From: Chaetoderma sp. LZ-2023a
Taxonomy: Eukaryota > Mollusca > Caudofoveata > Chaetodermatida > Chaetodermatidae
Assembly (NCBI GenBank): GCA_034401795.1
Contig: CM067359.1
Location: 139,885,923-139,949,922 of the forward strand
Reading direction: 5' to 3'
DNA length: 64,000 nt
Below the pieces are notes generated by a model, which did not search any database, was not told where the DNA came from, and was given only the letters and a program-made list of their open reading frames with translations. Below, piece after piece: positions 44,880 to 56,429 of the stretch. The position numbers were made by a program, and so were the translations under genes. Positions within the stretch are counted from its first letter, which is position 1; each line of letters begins with the position of its first letter.

Positions 44880-45985
44880 GATCCTTTTTTTAAGTAGTTT
44901 TAAACTTCTAATTCTACATGTACACGTATGTTATTGTGATGATAAAAAGCTACTTCCTTCTAAATTCATTGACCTAACTCTCAAAATGCCTTTAAAAGTT
45001 TCATATTGCAGGTAGATACATCAGCGTACAGGAACCTGCAGCTGACTTCTGATTCAACCACTAGACATGTTTTAGAGAAAATTTTCAATGTAACCAATTT
45101 GTTAGAAATGATCTTCATCTTTCGATCCCAACATGAGAAGTTCTGGTGGGTGAAGAGAGCTTAATATATAGAGGTATGTTACTCATATAACTGGCACTTT
45201 CCGACAAAAATCGCACATTGTTCCAGTCTCTGTCCACAAACAAACCTGTCTTATGCGACCACCTTAATAGGAAGCACCACCAAAAAGTGGCCACCAAAGG
45301 CAGACCATACAACACCTCTGACCTGCTGTTCATCAACATTGTCTTCCGAAATGTGCGACGCCCAGCGTGGCAGCTCAAGCTGGCCCCTGTAAATAACATT
45401 AGGTATTTAGGTTTTATTATTCTCAAACACGCTTTTCACCTGTGTATTGGTGTATTTTATCTTCATTCTGGTCATATCATTCCCTAACAATTGTTAAGTA
45501 CATCGTAGTAAGACTCAAGCATGGACATGACGGATGTCATTGGTATTTATGAAAGCAATAGGGGCGACACCTGGGTCCCTGTCACTTTATTCTAATTTCC
45601 TGAACTAATTGATATTGTGCTATTTATGAACATTGTTCATAACAATGGTAATAACGACATGGCAAAGGTAATGGCACACTAGAGATCGCCTGTTGAATGA
45701 TCTGCTACATGTATTGAGATATTCAAAACTTGAATGATCTGAGCTCTGTTGGTCAGCCCGTTTTATAGTCAAATTAGTTTCAAGAGAGCCCTGGACCCGC
45801 GTATATATGTCAAAGTGATCGGAGAATTCGGAAAGTTTTTACAGATTTTACACAAGTCTGGTACACCAGATGCCATTCACGGGAATAAGTTGAGACATCC
45901 CACCACACACACACACACCCCCCCAGAAACCCTTCGCCTAAGGTTCAACATAAATCTTCACCCGTAAGAGAGAGAGAGAGACATT
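44880..45985. other. Non-coding sequence with short tandem repeats
   Basis: Includes (AC)n at about 45903-45918 running into poly-C and (AG)n at 45967-45981. A stretch at 45115-45430 is open on both strands with unusual W/H/R-rich translations (for example KPVLCDHLNRKHHQK) that I cannot assign; an old element end is likely. Confidence 0.35.
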
Positions 45986-45989
45986 TCTA

Positions 45990-46400
45990 CAGTAGATGAG
46001 TCCCACCCAGGTTTTTCGTGTGTTGGTATCGATTTATACAATTTGAACCTTGAATTCCCAGAATCAACATTTCAAGGTAACTATACAGTTCAGCTGTTGA
46101 ATATTTTGAAACTAATTTGACTGGTTGCTGCCATATGCTGTTGCTGTCTATGGCAGCCACAGGGAGGCAGCAACATCGGCCAATCAAATTAGTTTCAAAA
46201 TACTGAACAGAATATTTATTAAATACATGTATTAAATCCATCAGACATACAATTAGTACACTTGACGAACTATTCCAGCTTCATGAAGAAGTATTATCTG
46301 TAAATTATGATTATGATATCAGCCTACATGTAACTAATTGATTATGACATCATATACAAGTACTTGAATGGCAGATCAGACTCATTACATGTAAGTATAT
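45990..46400 (+). mobile_element. Hairpin family C, near-complete copy
   Basis: TTGAACCTTGAATTCCCAGA, CAGCTGTTGAATATTTTGAA, AATTTGACTGGTTGCTGCC, the complementary arm CAATCAAATTAGTTTCAAAA, ATCAGACATACAATTAGTAC and ATTATGACATCATATACAAG. Confidence 0.7.
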
Positions 46401-46539
46401 AGTGGTTTTGTAATTGGGATACTGGAATGTTAAGGGTTAAAAGGTTACCTTAATATGGAGAGCGTGAATAGAATATATGCATTATTCACAACTAGAACAC
46501 TCAGCAAGAGCAATCTCTATTGCAGACAATCAACCTTCC

Positions 46540-47230
46540 ATTTTTGTCCCACTGATAAGTTTCTGTATTTTCATGATTTTGTCATCCATTTGTCCATTTT
46601 TTAGAATCGCACCAAAATTTCTGGAATCATAGTGTATGGGGTCACTAGTGTTAAAATTTGAGCCTAATCGTAGCAGTAGTTTCCGAGATATCCATAAATC
46701 TAGAATTTGTATCCGGATCAGTCAGTCGGGGAATCCTCTTACATGATAAGTTCCATCACTGTGTTAAAATTTGAGTCAGATCAGTTCAGTAGTTTCTGAG
46801 AATTCTCTGGACACAAACAGATCCACACCACACCCGCTTCCTCTATGGGCAGGGCTCGAAGAATCTGCAAGGAAACTTAATTTTTCTTCATATTAACATT
46901 GCATTGATAAGGCGGGCAACTTAAAATATCAAGGGAAGCCATGAGGGCATCCATTATGAAAAAACTTAATTTTCAAGCCCTGATGGGGGCTTGGTTAAAA
47001 AAATTCAGATTTTCTGGATCATGATAAAATGTTATACGGGCACAACTGTTGAACTTTACATGTACATCATACACACAGATATGTATATTAAAGTTGGAGC
47101 AGAATCTGACTAGTTGTTTTTGAGATATTCATAGACCTGTAATTGTCTCCATTCCAGATTTTTTATCTAGGACAAACTCTGGAAACACTTTCCCAGTAAC
47201 AGCCTTTCTGGTGCTAAAATTTGAGTGAAA
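46540..47230 (+). repeat. Array of ~130-160-bp units (GTGTTAAAATTTGAG type)
   Basis: GTTAAAATTTGAGCC / GTCAGATC-GTAGTTTC-GAGA-AT blocks recur four times, with GGACACAAACAGATCCACAC as a tail-like segment at 46809. Related to 31990-32225. Confidence 0.5.
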
Positions 47231-47277
47231 CTATCGAGTCATTAGTTTTTACCCGCGCCACTAGACCAGGGGTCGAT

Positions 47278-47486
47278 TTAACCCGTACCACTCTGATGTC
47301 AATATTCTATCTTTTATTGTGTCAATATCAAAGGAACTGGTGTGCATTTTTCAACAATTTTTCTGCAAGATGTTGCTGTCTATGACAGCACTACCTCCCA
47401 CCAAATTTGTTGAAAAATGTACACCACTTCATCTTTTAATTTAATTTGAAAATTAGAAATTTTGACACCAGAGTGGTAAGGGTTAA
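47278..47486. mobile_element. Palindromic TTAA element, family B copy 3
   Basis: TTAACCCGTACCACTCTGAT to CCAGAGTGGTAAGGGTTAA with TTAA at both ends. Its hairpin is inverted in orientation relative to copies 1 and 2. Confidence 0.85.
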
Positions 47487-47667
47487 ACGCTGGCCCGAGG
47501 CCAGTGGCTTTGACATCGGGCCAGCTAAAAATTCAAGTAACCCGTCCAGGGGGGGGGGGCAGTGAAAATCTTCACCTTAAATTAATAACTTACATTTAAG
47601 GCCCAAACCCAACACAATGGTACTGTGCAATCCAACAATTCAGGGTATTAGCTTATAAATACCTTTA

Positions 47668-47682
47668 AACTATCTGCTCCTA
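47668..47682. repeat. Left 15-bp target-site duplication of the LINE
   Basis: AACTATCTGCTCCTA, repeated exactly at 50430-50444. Confidence 0.9.
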
Positions 47683-47945
47683 CGAAGCGATTCCTCGAGG
47701 GTTCAGGAAAAACTAACGCCCCTACTGGACAACAGAACTGCAAGCAGCACATGATAAACTAGACAAGGCCAGAGAAGATGCAGAGGGTAATCCCTGTCAT
47801 GAAAACCACTTCACACTACAACAAACTAAAGCCAGGTATCTAAAGACCAAGCTGGAGGCCAAAAGAAGAAGCTGGAGGGAAAAGACGGCATGGTTTAATT
47901 TAGAGAGAGACACCACAAAGCTATGGAGACTGACTAAAGCACTGA

Positions 47946-49190
47946 ATGATGAGGGTGTCGGGGGAGAGAAGAAGACAAACACTGACAGGAAAGATGGCTG
48001 CAGATGCCTTTGCGAAGGCATATGCAAAAGAAAGCAACATTTCTATACCACGAATGCGTCAAAAAGAGGTTAGAAAAGAGCAAAAGGAAAGAGCAGACAC
48101 CAACACTCACGATGCAATGAAAGTTGACATTAGTTTAGCAGAATTGAAGAAGGCAATCCGTCAATTGAAGAAATCTCCTGGGCCAGATGGCATTACGAAT
48201 GAAATGATCCAACACCTTGGTAATGCATCTCCCCGCAAGTTGCTAGACATCTTTAATCTCAGTTGGACCAATGGAGAGGTTCCTCAGTGCCAGAAGGAAG
48301 CCAGAATGACTCCTATTCTGAAAAAAGGGAAGAACAAGACGAAAGTGCTGAGCTACAGTCCTATCAGTCTTACAAGCTGCATATGCAAGACCATGGAGCG
48401 CATCGTCAGCCAGCCGTTGGAGTGGTACCTGGAGTCAGAGAACATTATAGTTTCAGAGCAGGCCGGCTTCAGAAGATACAGGAGCACAGAAGATCAAACA
48501 ACACATCTTGCACAGGTCACAGAGGACACTTTTCAAGCCACGGTGATGCTAGCTGCCTTTATTCATCTGCAGAAGGCATTTGACAAGGTGTGGAAGGATG
48601 GCCTCCTCGCGAAGCACCAGCGCACAGGCATCGGTGGCAACATGTTCCGATGGACCAAGTCATACCTACACAATCGCAAAGCTAGGGTGCTGGTGGATGG
48701 CCAATCTGGACAGAATGTATTGCTGAGACAAGGGGTGCCACAAGGCGGAGTATTATCACCAACTCTGTTCATATTCTTCATTAATGACATTGTAGCAGAG
48801 CTGCCCAATGGGATCCAAGCAGCCCTCTATGCAGATGACCTCATACTCTGGTGCACCGAGGAGTACACAATGACTGCCACGTACAGAATGCAGCTCGCCT
48901 TGGACAGAATTACAGCTTGGGTCAATCACTGGTGTATTACCATCAACAAAGAAAAATCATCCGCCATGCTATTCTCACTATCCACCAAAACCAAGGTTGG
49001 CAATCTGACACTGGGCGGTACTCCACTCGAGTACGAGGACCAGCAGACATACCTGGGAGCCACCTATGACAGAAGATTAACATGGAAGGAGCACATCCAG
49101 AATGCAGACGCAAAGGCCAGAAGAAAGCTAAACATCATGAGGAAGCTGGCAGGAACAAAGTGGGGTGCCAATGAAAGGCCATCAACCTAG
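47946..49190 (+). pseudogene. LINE reverse-transcriptase segment
   Basis: The longest intact piece (414 codons) of the LINE. RT motifs in order: SPGPDGITNEM, TPILKKGKNKTKVLSYSPIS, SEQAGFRRYRSTEDQ, AFDKVWKDGL (motif A, Asp), RQGVPQGGVLSPTLF (motif B) and ALYADDLILW (motif C, catalytic YADD), then LGATYDRRLTWKEHI. The usual SYRPISL motif is SYSPISL here. The frame breaks just upstream at about 47975 and downstream at about 49170. It is not an independent gene. Confidence 0.93.
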
Positions 49191-49349
49191 GTGCCGTACG
49201 AGCACACCTTGAGTATGGATCCAGCTCATGGATGACAGCAGCTAAATCTCATCAACAGAACCTCGACAGAGTACAAAACCAGGCACTGCGCATCATCACT
49301 GGTGGAATGAGATCAACACCAATAGAAAAAATGGAGCAGACAGCAGGCA

Positions 49350-50406
49350 TTGCCCACACTTAGCAAAGGAAGGGAATGCAAAGCACTGATCCAAGCTGCA
49401 AAGTTCAAATCGTTCAACAACCACCCGATGAAGATCAGGCAAGCACAGCTGTCATCAGGAAGACTTAAAAAATCAAGTTTTGTGAAAGAGACAAAAGCAC
49501 TTCAAAGGAAACACCAAGAAATGTTGCCAGCACAAATAGATGACCCAAACCACACCCTTGATCCTCCACCCTGGGAAAACAAACTAGAGAGCATAGCTAT
49601 TCGCACCACAGTACCTCATCTCACAACCAAAGATGAACACACTGATGTGAGCAAGAAGGCCCTGACCCTAGCTATGCTGGAAGAAATGTACCCTCAGGAG
49701 ACATGGATAAGGATCTACACAGATGGATCAGCCAAAGATGCAATTAGGAGCGGAGGTGCCGGACTGCACATACAGTATCCAAATGGACAACATGGGTCAG
49801 CTGCAATACCGACAGGTAAACACTGCACAAACTACCGAGCTGAAGTCAAAGCACTGGTTCATGCAGCTAATACCATCAGCAGAACAGCAGACCCTATTGC
49901 ACAGATTGTCTTTTTATCTGATGCCCGCTCAGTCCAAATGCTTTCGGATAGCATTGCAGTGGATCCCCTCACACTGTGGAGTCCAAAGAAATGAGGAAGC
50001 AGACAAGATGGCAAAGGTGGGTGCAGAAGAGAATCAGACAGAAAACATGGTTACCCATACAGAGATGAAGACTATCATCAAGTCACTCTATAGAACACCT
50101 CAATCAGAAGATGCCTACCATCATCGCTCGAGGCCAGAGCAAGTGACCATTTTTCGTCTCAGAACTGGACATAACAGACTAAACCAACACATGTACAGGC
50201 GGTTCCACCTTACGACATCGCCCGCTTGTCCTTGTGGAGAAGCAGAACAGACCACAGAGCACATACTTCAATGTTGCAGTACGTATCAGCTGCTGAGAGA
50301 AGAGATCTGGCCTTTGTCAACCTCTTTTCTTGAAAAAATGTATGGGCCTGTGGAAGAACTGCAGAAAACCACAGATTTCATCTTGAGAACGGCTCTCCAA
50401 GTGTGA
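49350..50406 (+). pseudogene. LINE RNase H domain, frameshifted
   Basis: IYTDGSAKDA (first Asp), YRAEVKALVHA (Glu) and FLSDARSVQML (Asp) lie in one frame. At about 49940 the frame shifts and WIPSHCGVQRNEEADKMAK (His and final Asp) follows in another, then the CPCGEAEQTTEHILQCC knuckle and the stop at 50406. All RNase H catalytic residues are still visible, which suggests a fairly recent insertion. Confidence 0.9.
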
Positions 50407-50429
50407 TACCAGCGATCGAAAAGAAGAGG

Positions 50430-50444
50430 AACTATCTGCTCCTA
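50430..50444. repeat. Right 15-bp target-site duplication of the LINE
   Basis: AACTATCTGCTCCTA, identical to 47668-47682. Confidence 0.9.
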
Positions 50445-50449
50445 TGCGT

Positions 50450-51080
50450 CATGTAATGCTTTAGTCAAACTAATGGTCAATGAATTTGCCAGTTCCTCAA
50501 ATACGCCACATTTTTTACCTCCGTTTTTCACCGGCAGCTTTTGCATTGCTATGTACTCACAATCCAAATCTATGTTAGCCTATGTCAGGAACGAATGTTT
50601 TCTTCTACCCTAGAACGGAGAATACAATCCCATAAATCTCGACAAATTAAAATGCATGGGCTGTATATTGGGGGGTATATCGACATTAAATTGTATTTTA
50701 CAAGTAAAATATGAATGAATTCCTCATTTTTCCCTGCTTTGTATTGCATGAGCATACATTTTCTAAGCAAGACACACATGCGCATAAATGTGCATTGAAA
50801 GCGAGTGTTTTTGTGGTACTGCTTAGGCAATATACTATAGGCCTAAACAAATGACCAGAGGTGGCATTTCTGATAGATCACACGTCACAAGTAACTCTAA
50901 ACCCCATCCAAAATAGTTGCGTTTTACAGGCTGCTTCAATGATTAAATAGACAAGTACGGTGCATTTTGACCGTGATATATTACGTCAAAATTTACATTT
51001 GCAAAAACTTCTAACGGTGAATCTTTCGTGCCAGTCATATTCCTGTCGGGCCCGCTACTTTTGAACTTTGCTGGCACGGT
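50450..51080. other. Non-coding sequence, unassigned
   Basis: No gene or family recognised. Confidence 0.3.
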
Positions 51081-51082
51081 TG

Positions 51083-51775
51083 GGAGATAACTCTGGCAAT
51101 TATGGGGGGGGGGGGGGGAATTTTGCAGAAAGGAAATCATGACACTTCGTCTATACCTAACACATGTCGAAAAAAAAAAATGTAAATGTATAGGTTCAAG
51201 TCTTCAAGATCTGGCCCGGACAAGAAAAATTTTGATGAATTTTAATCTTTCAAGGGAGATAACTCTCACGAATATGCGAGGATGTTGTCGAAAGGAAATC
51301 ACAAGACTTAGTCTATACCTAACAGATCTGCCGGGAAAAAATTGCGAGTGCAGGTTCAAAACTCTTCGAGATCTGGCGAGGAAAAGAAAATTTGGATGAA
51401 TTTTAAGCTTTCAAGGGAGATAACTCTAGCGAATAGGGGGGAGGATTTTGCCGAATCGAAATCATGACACTTCATCTATAGGTAATATATCGACTGAAAA
51501 AAATTTATAAGTGTAGGCTCAAAACTCTTCTAGAGCTGTCCCAGACAAGAAAATTTTAACAAATTTTAAGCTTTCAAGGGAGATAACTCTAGCGAATATG
51601 GGAGGATTTTGTCGAATAAAAATCATGCCACTTCATCTATAAGTAATATATCGGCTGAAAAAATATTTATGAGTCTAGGTTCAAAACTCTTCGAGATTTG
51701 CTCCGGACAAGAATCAGATGGACGGACGGACGGCGAGCGCCATCCCATAATACGATCCCGCTTTGCGCCGGCGTA
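51083..51775 (+). mobile_element. Tandem array, ~162-bp units with CAAGGGAGATAACTCT and (ACGG)n tail
   Basis: CAAGGGAGATAACTCT occurs at about 51251, 51412 and 51575, with a diverged GGGAGATAACTCTGG at 51087. Units also share AAATCATGACACTTC-TCTATA and CAAAACTCTTCGAGATCTGG. The tail is GATGGACGGACGGACGGCGA, then CGCCATCCCATAATACGATC. A G-run (about 51104-51117) breaks the first unit. The 160-bp unit, the tail and the word GGGAGATAACTC fit pearl/HINE-like elements of molluscs. Confidence 0.75.
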
Positions 51776-51934
51776 TAAAAATATAGATCAATGTCCGTGA
51801 TTGGACAAATTTGTCCTTGTTTTGGACATACATGTAGCCCCGGAGACACACACACCCAAATAGAACACTCTTATGGGATGAGTGTACCGCAACTAACACT
51901 TCAAGATTCATGTGAAGACAATGGGCCTTTACAG

Positions 51935-52290
51935 TTTTAGCTATGCCCCACCCATTAATAGGTAAGCTCCACCCACACCTCGCTCGTGTTTGGATCGATC
52001 GATCCCCGAACATGCTATCAATTTCCACAAAACTATACAGGTAAGCTGTTGAATATTTTGAAATGAAACTAATTTGACTGGGTGCTGTTTCTGCAACAGC
52101 GCCAAGTCAAATTAGTTTCAAAATATTCGTCAGAATGTTTATAAAATAGTAAAGACATACAATTCACACAACCTGACAGACTATTAAGCATTTAAGACGG
52201 ACTAAATCGAATTCATGACGTAATGATTATGACATCATCCAACACGTCATGTAGTTCATTATGACATTGTATGATGATGGACAAACGTGA
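51935..52290 (+). mobile_element. Hairpin family C, near-complete copy
   Basis: CACCCATTAATAGGTAAGCT, CACCTCGCTCGTGTTTGGAT, CGATCGATCCCCGAAC, AAACTATACAGGTAAGCTGT, the TTGAATATTTTGAAA hairpin and ATGACGTAATGATTATGACA. Confidence 0.7.
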
Positions 52291-52450
52291 AAGGTCCATT
52301 AGGATTCCTGGTTAGTGAACGCCAATTTGCAGGCCAAGATTATTTCTTACAGGTCCAATTATCAAGCCAGCCATTACAATGGTAAATTTTCAGAACGTCT
52401 TCTCTTGGCCTGTTCACCAGTCTTGAGAAACTATTTTTGGTCGGGTTCAA
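52290..52450. mobile_element. Family A element (truncated)
   Basis: AACGCCAATTTGCAGGCCAA, TTATCAAGCCAGCCATTACA and CGTCTTCTCTTGGCCTGTT. Confidence 0.55.
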
Positions 52451-52459
52451 CAGATTTTA

Positions 52460-53395
52460 ATGAAATATGACAATTTGGCAAATATTATATGATTTCCTAT
52501 TAATCCGATCAAGAGAACAATAGGATTTCATAAATCAAAATATACGAAATATGGTGTCCCGGGAAAATATAGAGCATGAGGTTGGTTACTCTGGTGGTTA
52601 TCCAGATTCTGCTGTAAGTCAGAACTGCGGTCTTGTCCTCAAGCGTACATGTACCACATTTGACATGTTTGATGCGAATTAATGGGCTTTCAAAAACTAC
52701 ATGTATAATCTGGAAAACATTTTAGTTGAGTCTTTCAGCGACGGCAACTCTGCTGAATAACTGAATATGGGCAGATTCCGTTGTAAAACAATCCCAAGCG
52801 AGGAGTTGTCCGGCGGTATCCACTTAAATATAACAAATTTTAATCAACCCATGATGTTTTCTAAAGGTATGCTTCAGAAACTATACTGTTTATCCTATTT
52901 TTTTGACCCCCGACATCTCTAAAAACAATGATTTTAACCAAATTACATGTATTTGAACCATTTTAGACTCCCACGTTTCTTGCTTGGACTCCAAATAGCA
53001 TTACCTTGGAAGTTGGGACTTCCTGTGTTTATAAATTAGTGGAAGCCCTGCTGTATATATGCATTTGTACCACTATATTAATGGTATTGGTCAATATGCA
53101 ATTATTTCACAGCTCAGGATTTACCAATTTACCACGTGAGCTATTCCCTGCTCTTGTACATCTAATTAAACACAAATTACTTCTTGGAATTTGGGAAATC
53201 CAGGCACTTGTTCTGATTTTACATAACCAACACGACCAAGACATGAACTATTGCTTTGGTTAGAATAAACTTTGTGGTAAAGTCACATGAAGCATACATG
53301 TAGCTAGCTCATTATACCCTCCCAACCCCACATACCCAACCAAACAATCCTATTTAATAAAGTTTTGCTTCATTAACTGACATTAAGACAAAATA
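52460..53395. other. Non-coding sequence, unassigned
   Basis: The ORF at 53006-53263 has no recognisable domain or splice context. Confidence 0.3.
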
Positions 53396-53398
53396 GCA

Positions 53399-53700
53399 AC
53401 AAGAGCTCCACAAATGATGCATAATAGCCCGCAATGATTGCAAACTAATGAATGACAGTGATTTCTTCTTCAGATCTACTTGTCAGTCATCCTATGAAAT
53501 TTCAAAAGCGATCTGCTAAACGGGCATGGAGTTATCGTACGGAAACCAATTTTCAAGAAGGCCACTGGTGGCTGAAGCCCATATTGGATGTTGAATCATC
53601 TTCGATTTCGATAGGTTTCTTCCTCCGATGCAGTCCAGTCATGCTCCTATGAAGTTTCAAATCGATCCGCTAAACGGAAATGTAGATATCATTACACTGT
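53399..53700 (+). mobile_element. Family F fragment (head and two units)
   Basis: AAGAGCTCCACAAATGATGC, then units with AACCAATTTTCAAGAAGGCC and TTTCGATAGGTTTCTTCCTC. The tail is lost. Confidence 0.65.
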
Positions 53701-53750
53701 AGGCAAATTTTGTCTCAATGTATATTGGGAAAAACACATATTTAGTAGCT

Positions 53751-53932
53751 TTAACCCTTACCACTCTCAGTTTGATGTATAAATTTTATAACAACTGGTG
53801 TTCATTTTTCAACAACCTTTGTGGAATATGTTGCTTATAACACACCAAAATTGTTGAAAAAGGTAGACCAGTTTCTTTGCTTTTGATACAACAAAGGATA
53901 GAATTTAGTGACATCAGAGTTGTAAGGCTTAA
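53751..53932. mobile_element. Palindromic TTAA element, family B copy 4
   Basis: TTAACCCTTACCACTCTCAG to ACATCAGAGTTGTAAGGCTTAA, TTAA at both ends. Slightly shortened internally. Confidence 0.8.
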
Positions 53933-54062
53933 GGTTTTAAAGACCTCACTGCCATTTTAAAGGATATGTCAAAGCAAGCTTCAAATTCAAGCACTTTCAA
54001 GGACTGATGCCAAAATTCTAGTACTAGTACCATATTTAATGGACATCTAGTTAAATATCTGA

Positions 54063-55003
54063 ACAAGAGCTCCACAAACAGCGCATAATACCAATGACAA
54101 ACCAATGAATGAGAGCTATCAGAAAATAGTTATTTCTTCCTCAGCCCCATCAGACCAGTTATCCTTATGAAGTGTCAAAGCGATCCGCTAAACGGTCAAG
54201 GAGGTATCGTCCGGAAACCAATTTTCAAGATGGCTGCTGCTAACTGGCGGCCATATTAGATTTCGGATTATCGTAAATTTTGATAAATTTCTTCACCAGA
54301 CATATTCCAACGACCGTAGGAAGTGATCCAATAAACGAAATCCAGAAACCAACTTTCAAGATGGCAGCTCATGGCCGGCGGCCATCTTGGAATTCGGATC
54401 ATCGTCAATTTCGATTGGTTTCTTCTCCACACCTAGTCCAATCACCCTATGAAGTTTCAAAGGGATTCGATAAACAGTAACGGAGTTATTATTTGGAAAC
54501 CAATTTTCAAGATGGCCACCGGTGGCTGGAAGCCATCTTGGAGTTCGTATCATTGTCAATCTCAATAGGTTTCTTCCTCAGACCAAGTTCATCCACTCAA
54601 TGAAGTTTCAAAGCGATCCGATAAACGGTAACGTAGTTATCATCTGGAAACCAATTTTCAAGATGGTCGCCGGTGGCTGGCGGCCATCTTGGATTTCGGT
54701 TCATCATCGATTTTGATTGGTTTCTTCTGCAGACCCAGTCCCACCACCCTATGAAGTTTCAAAGCGATCCGATAAACAGTAACGGAGTTATCATCCGGAA
54801 ACCAATTTTCAAGATGGCCGCCGGTGGCCGCCTTGGATTTTTGATCATCGTCGATTTCGATAGGTTTCTTCCCAAGACCTAGTCCAACCACCCTCTGAAG
54901 TTTCAATGCGATCCGACAAACGGTAATGGAGTCATCATCCGTAAACCACCCTGCCACCTGCACATCCACCTGGATGGACAGATGGCACAATTACATAATA
55001 TAA
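54063..55003 (+). mobile_element. Family F tandem-array element, second complete copy
   Basis: Head AAGAGCTCCACAAACAGCGC. About five units with TTTTCAAGATGGCCGCCGGT, GGCCATCTTGGATTTCGG and CCAACCACCCTCTGAAGTTT. Tail CACCTGGATGGACAGATGGC then ACAATTACATAATATAAG. It has fewer units than the 19069-20350 copy, showing unit number varies between copies. Confidence 0.8.
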
Positions 55004-55151
55004 GTATAAAAACTAATATTTATGACCTTTTAAAATAAATTAATAATTGCACAAAAAAATTTCCTCCCAAGTCTTTTTCCCCCACCCAGTTTGCAGGAAA
55101 AAAAATTTGTTTTAAGGATGGTCTTTAAACGCGTCCATCGACTGCTCTAAC

Positions 55152-56420
55152 TACCATTAAACCTCGACTAAAGGACACTGTTTTTTGGCCAAATTACATG
55201 TTATAGGATACTCCTATAATCGAGTACATTCTTTAAGCACATTTTTGGTCTAAAGTTTTCTAAAAGGGTTTAAAATGATATCACGAAAATTTAACTCAAT
55301 TTCAGTACCAACAAAATTACGACTAATGTATACCTCAAAAACATAATCGGGGAAGTGAAATTATTAAACTGTGGCGCTTAAATATTGCGCATTCATTAAC
55401 AAAGATCATTTATTACATCAAAATTAATCCTCAATTTGACATAAAATGGCGTCGAAAAAAGATATAAATCACGTGATTCGCCACGACTTGCAAAAGAAAG
55501 TTATTTAGAGCGAGTACTCGGATATAAATAATTGGGACTCGGAATTCTGAATTGCTATATTATATATTTATATATATATATATTGCATGATAGGACTATT
55601 GTACTTTAGGTCTGATCTGTACCCGTTTGATAACAAACTTCCATTGGTCTATGAGATCTCGCGAGAACACTGCATCTCCAATCGCAAAAGAGCCAGCGCT
55701 CACCAACACAAGAGGCGGTTTATCTCAATTAATTCTCGGACTTTTGAAGCAATTTTTGTCGTACATGTTGATTCTGTTTGGATCATTTGATGTTGGTCGG
55801 CATTAAAAAACTTAATGCGCAATACGTAGGAACATTGTTTGTTCTATTATTAATTTTTTTCTGAAAAGAAAAATTATTTCTGTTTTGATTGGATAAATTC
55901 TCAAGCCAAAGAAATCTAGTAAACACAATGGCCGATTGTTCTGTAATTAAATATCCTTTAGGGAGAGAATATATCCGTCGGAATTGTGATTGGATTATAT
56001 TTATTTCTTTGTGTAGTGCTCCAGATTTTGATTGCATAATTCTGTTTGTACAGCAGAGAATAGAAGCAGCCACCTAAACAAAGGCTAAACAAATTTTTGA
56101 TAAAGTTTTACAGGATGAACTTTAAGATGGATATTTATCACTCCAAAACTGTTTTAACATATATTTTTACCCCAAAAGTATGGAATAAACTTTGTTTTAT
56201 CTTGAATATATGTGGACAGAAGCAAAAATATGCAAGGATTTAGCTCGGCTGCTGGCTGAGTTATGGTAATTTTTTATATCAATTTTAGATTTTTTTTAAA
56301 GGTACATTTTTCTAAATTTCACATCTTATACTCGAATACAAGTTTTTGGCCGGATTTTGGTCAAATCTGAGCCTGCATCCTATATTCAAGGGCGGCCTTT
56401 AGTCGAGAAATAACGGTATG
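55152..56420. mobile_element. TIR element H, copy 1 (1.27 kb)
   Basis: The left end TACCATTAAACCTCGACTAA pairs with the right end TTAGTCGAGAAATAACGGTA. The TACCGTTATTTCTCGACTAAAGGCCG pattern (two parts) belongs to a known style of marine-invertebrate DNA transposon ends. The inner region shares long blocks with 63138-64000: TAATGTATACCTCAAAA, GGGGAAGTGAAATTATT, TATCAAAATTAATCC and GAGCGAGTACTCGGA. No transposase ORF. Confidence 0.75.
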
Positions 56421-56429
56421 TAAACACGC

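Larger units (their letters stand above)
47683..50429 (+). mobile_element. 5'-truncated LINE (I-clade-like) with RT and RNase H
   Basis: It is bounded by an exact 15-bp duplication. The coding order is a connector (IPRGFRKN-stop-RPYWTTEL, then TKAR-LKTKLEAKRRSW), reverse transcriptase, a linker (HLEYGSSSW, RVQNQALRIITGG), RNase H and a Cys/His knuckle (CPCGEAEQTTEHILQCC). The upstream endonuclease and ORF1 are missing, so insertion was 5'-truncated, as usual in target-primed reverse transcription. A C-terminal RNase H is typical of the I superfamily. The tail is GATCGAAAAGAAGAGG, not poly-A. Stops and frameshifts (about 47710, 47975, 49170, 49350, 49940) make it inactive. Confidence 0.93.

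Noticed and set aside
45115..45430. Possible transposase fragment in opposed ORFs
   Set aside because: Translations are unusual, but no catalytic motif or family pattern can be identified on either strand.
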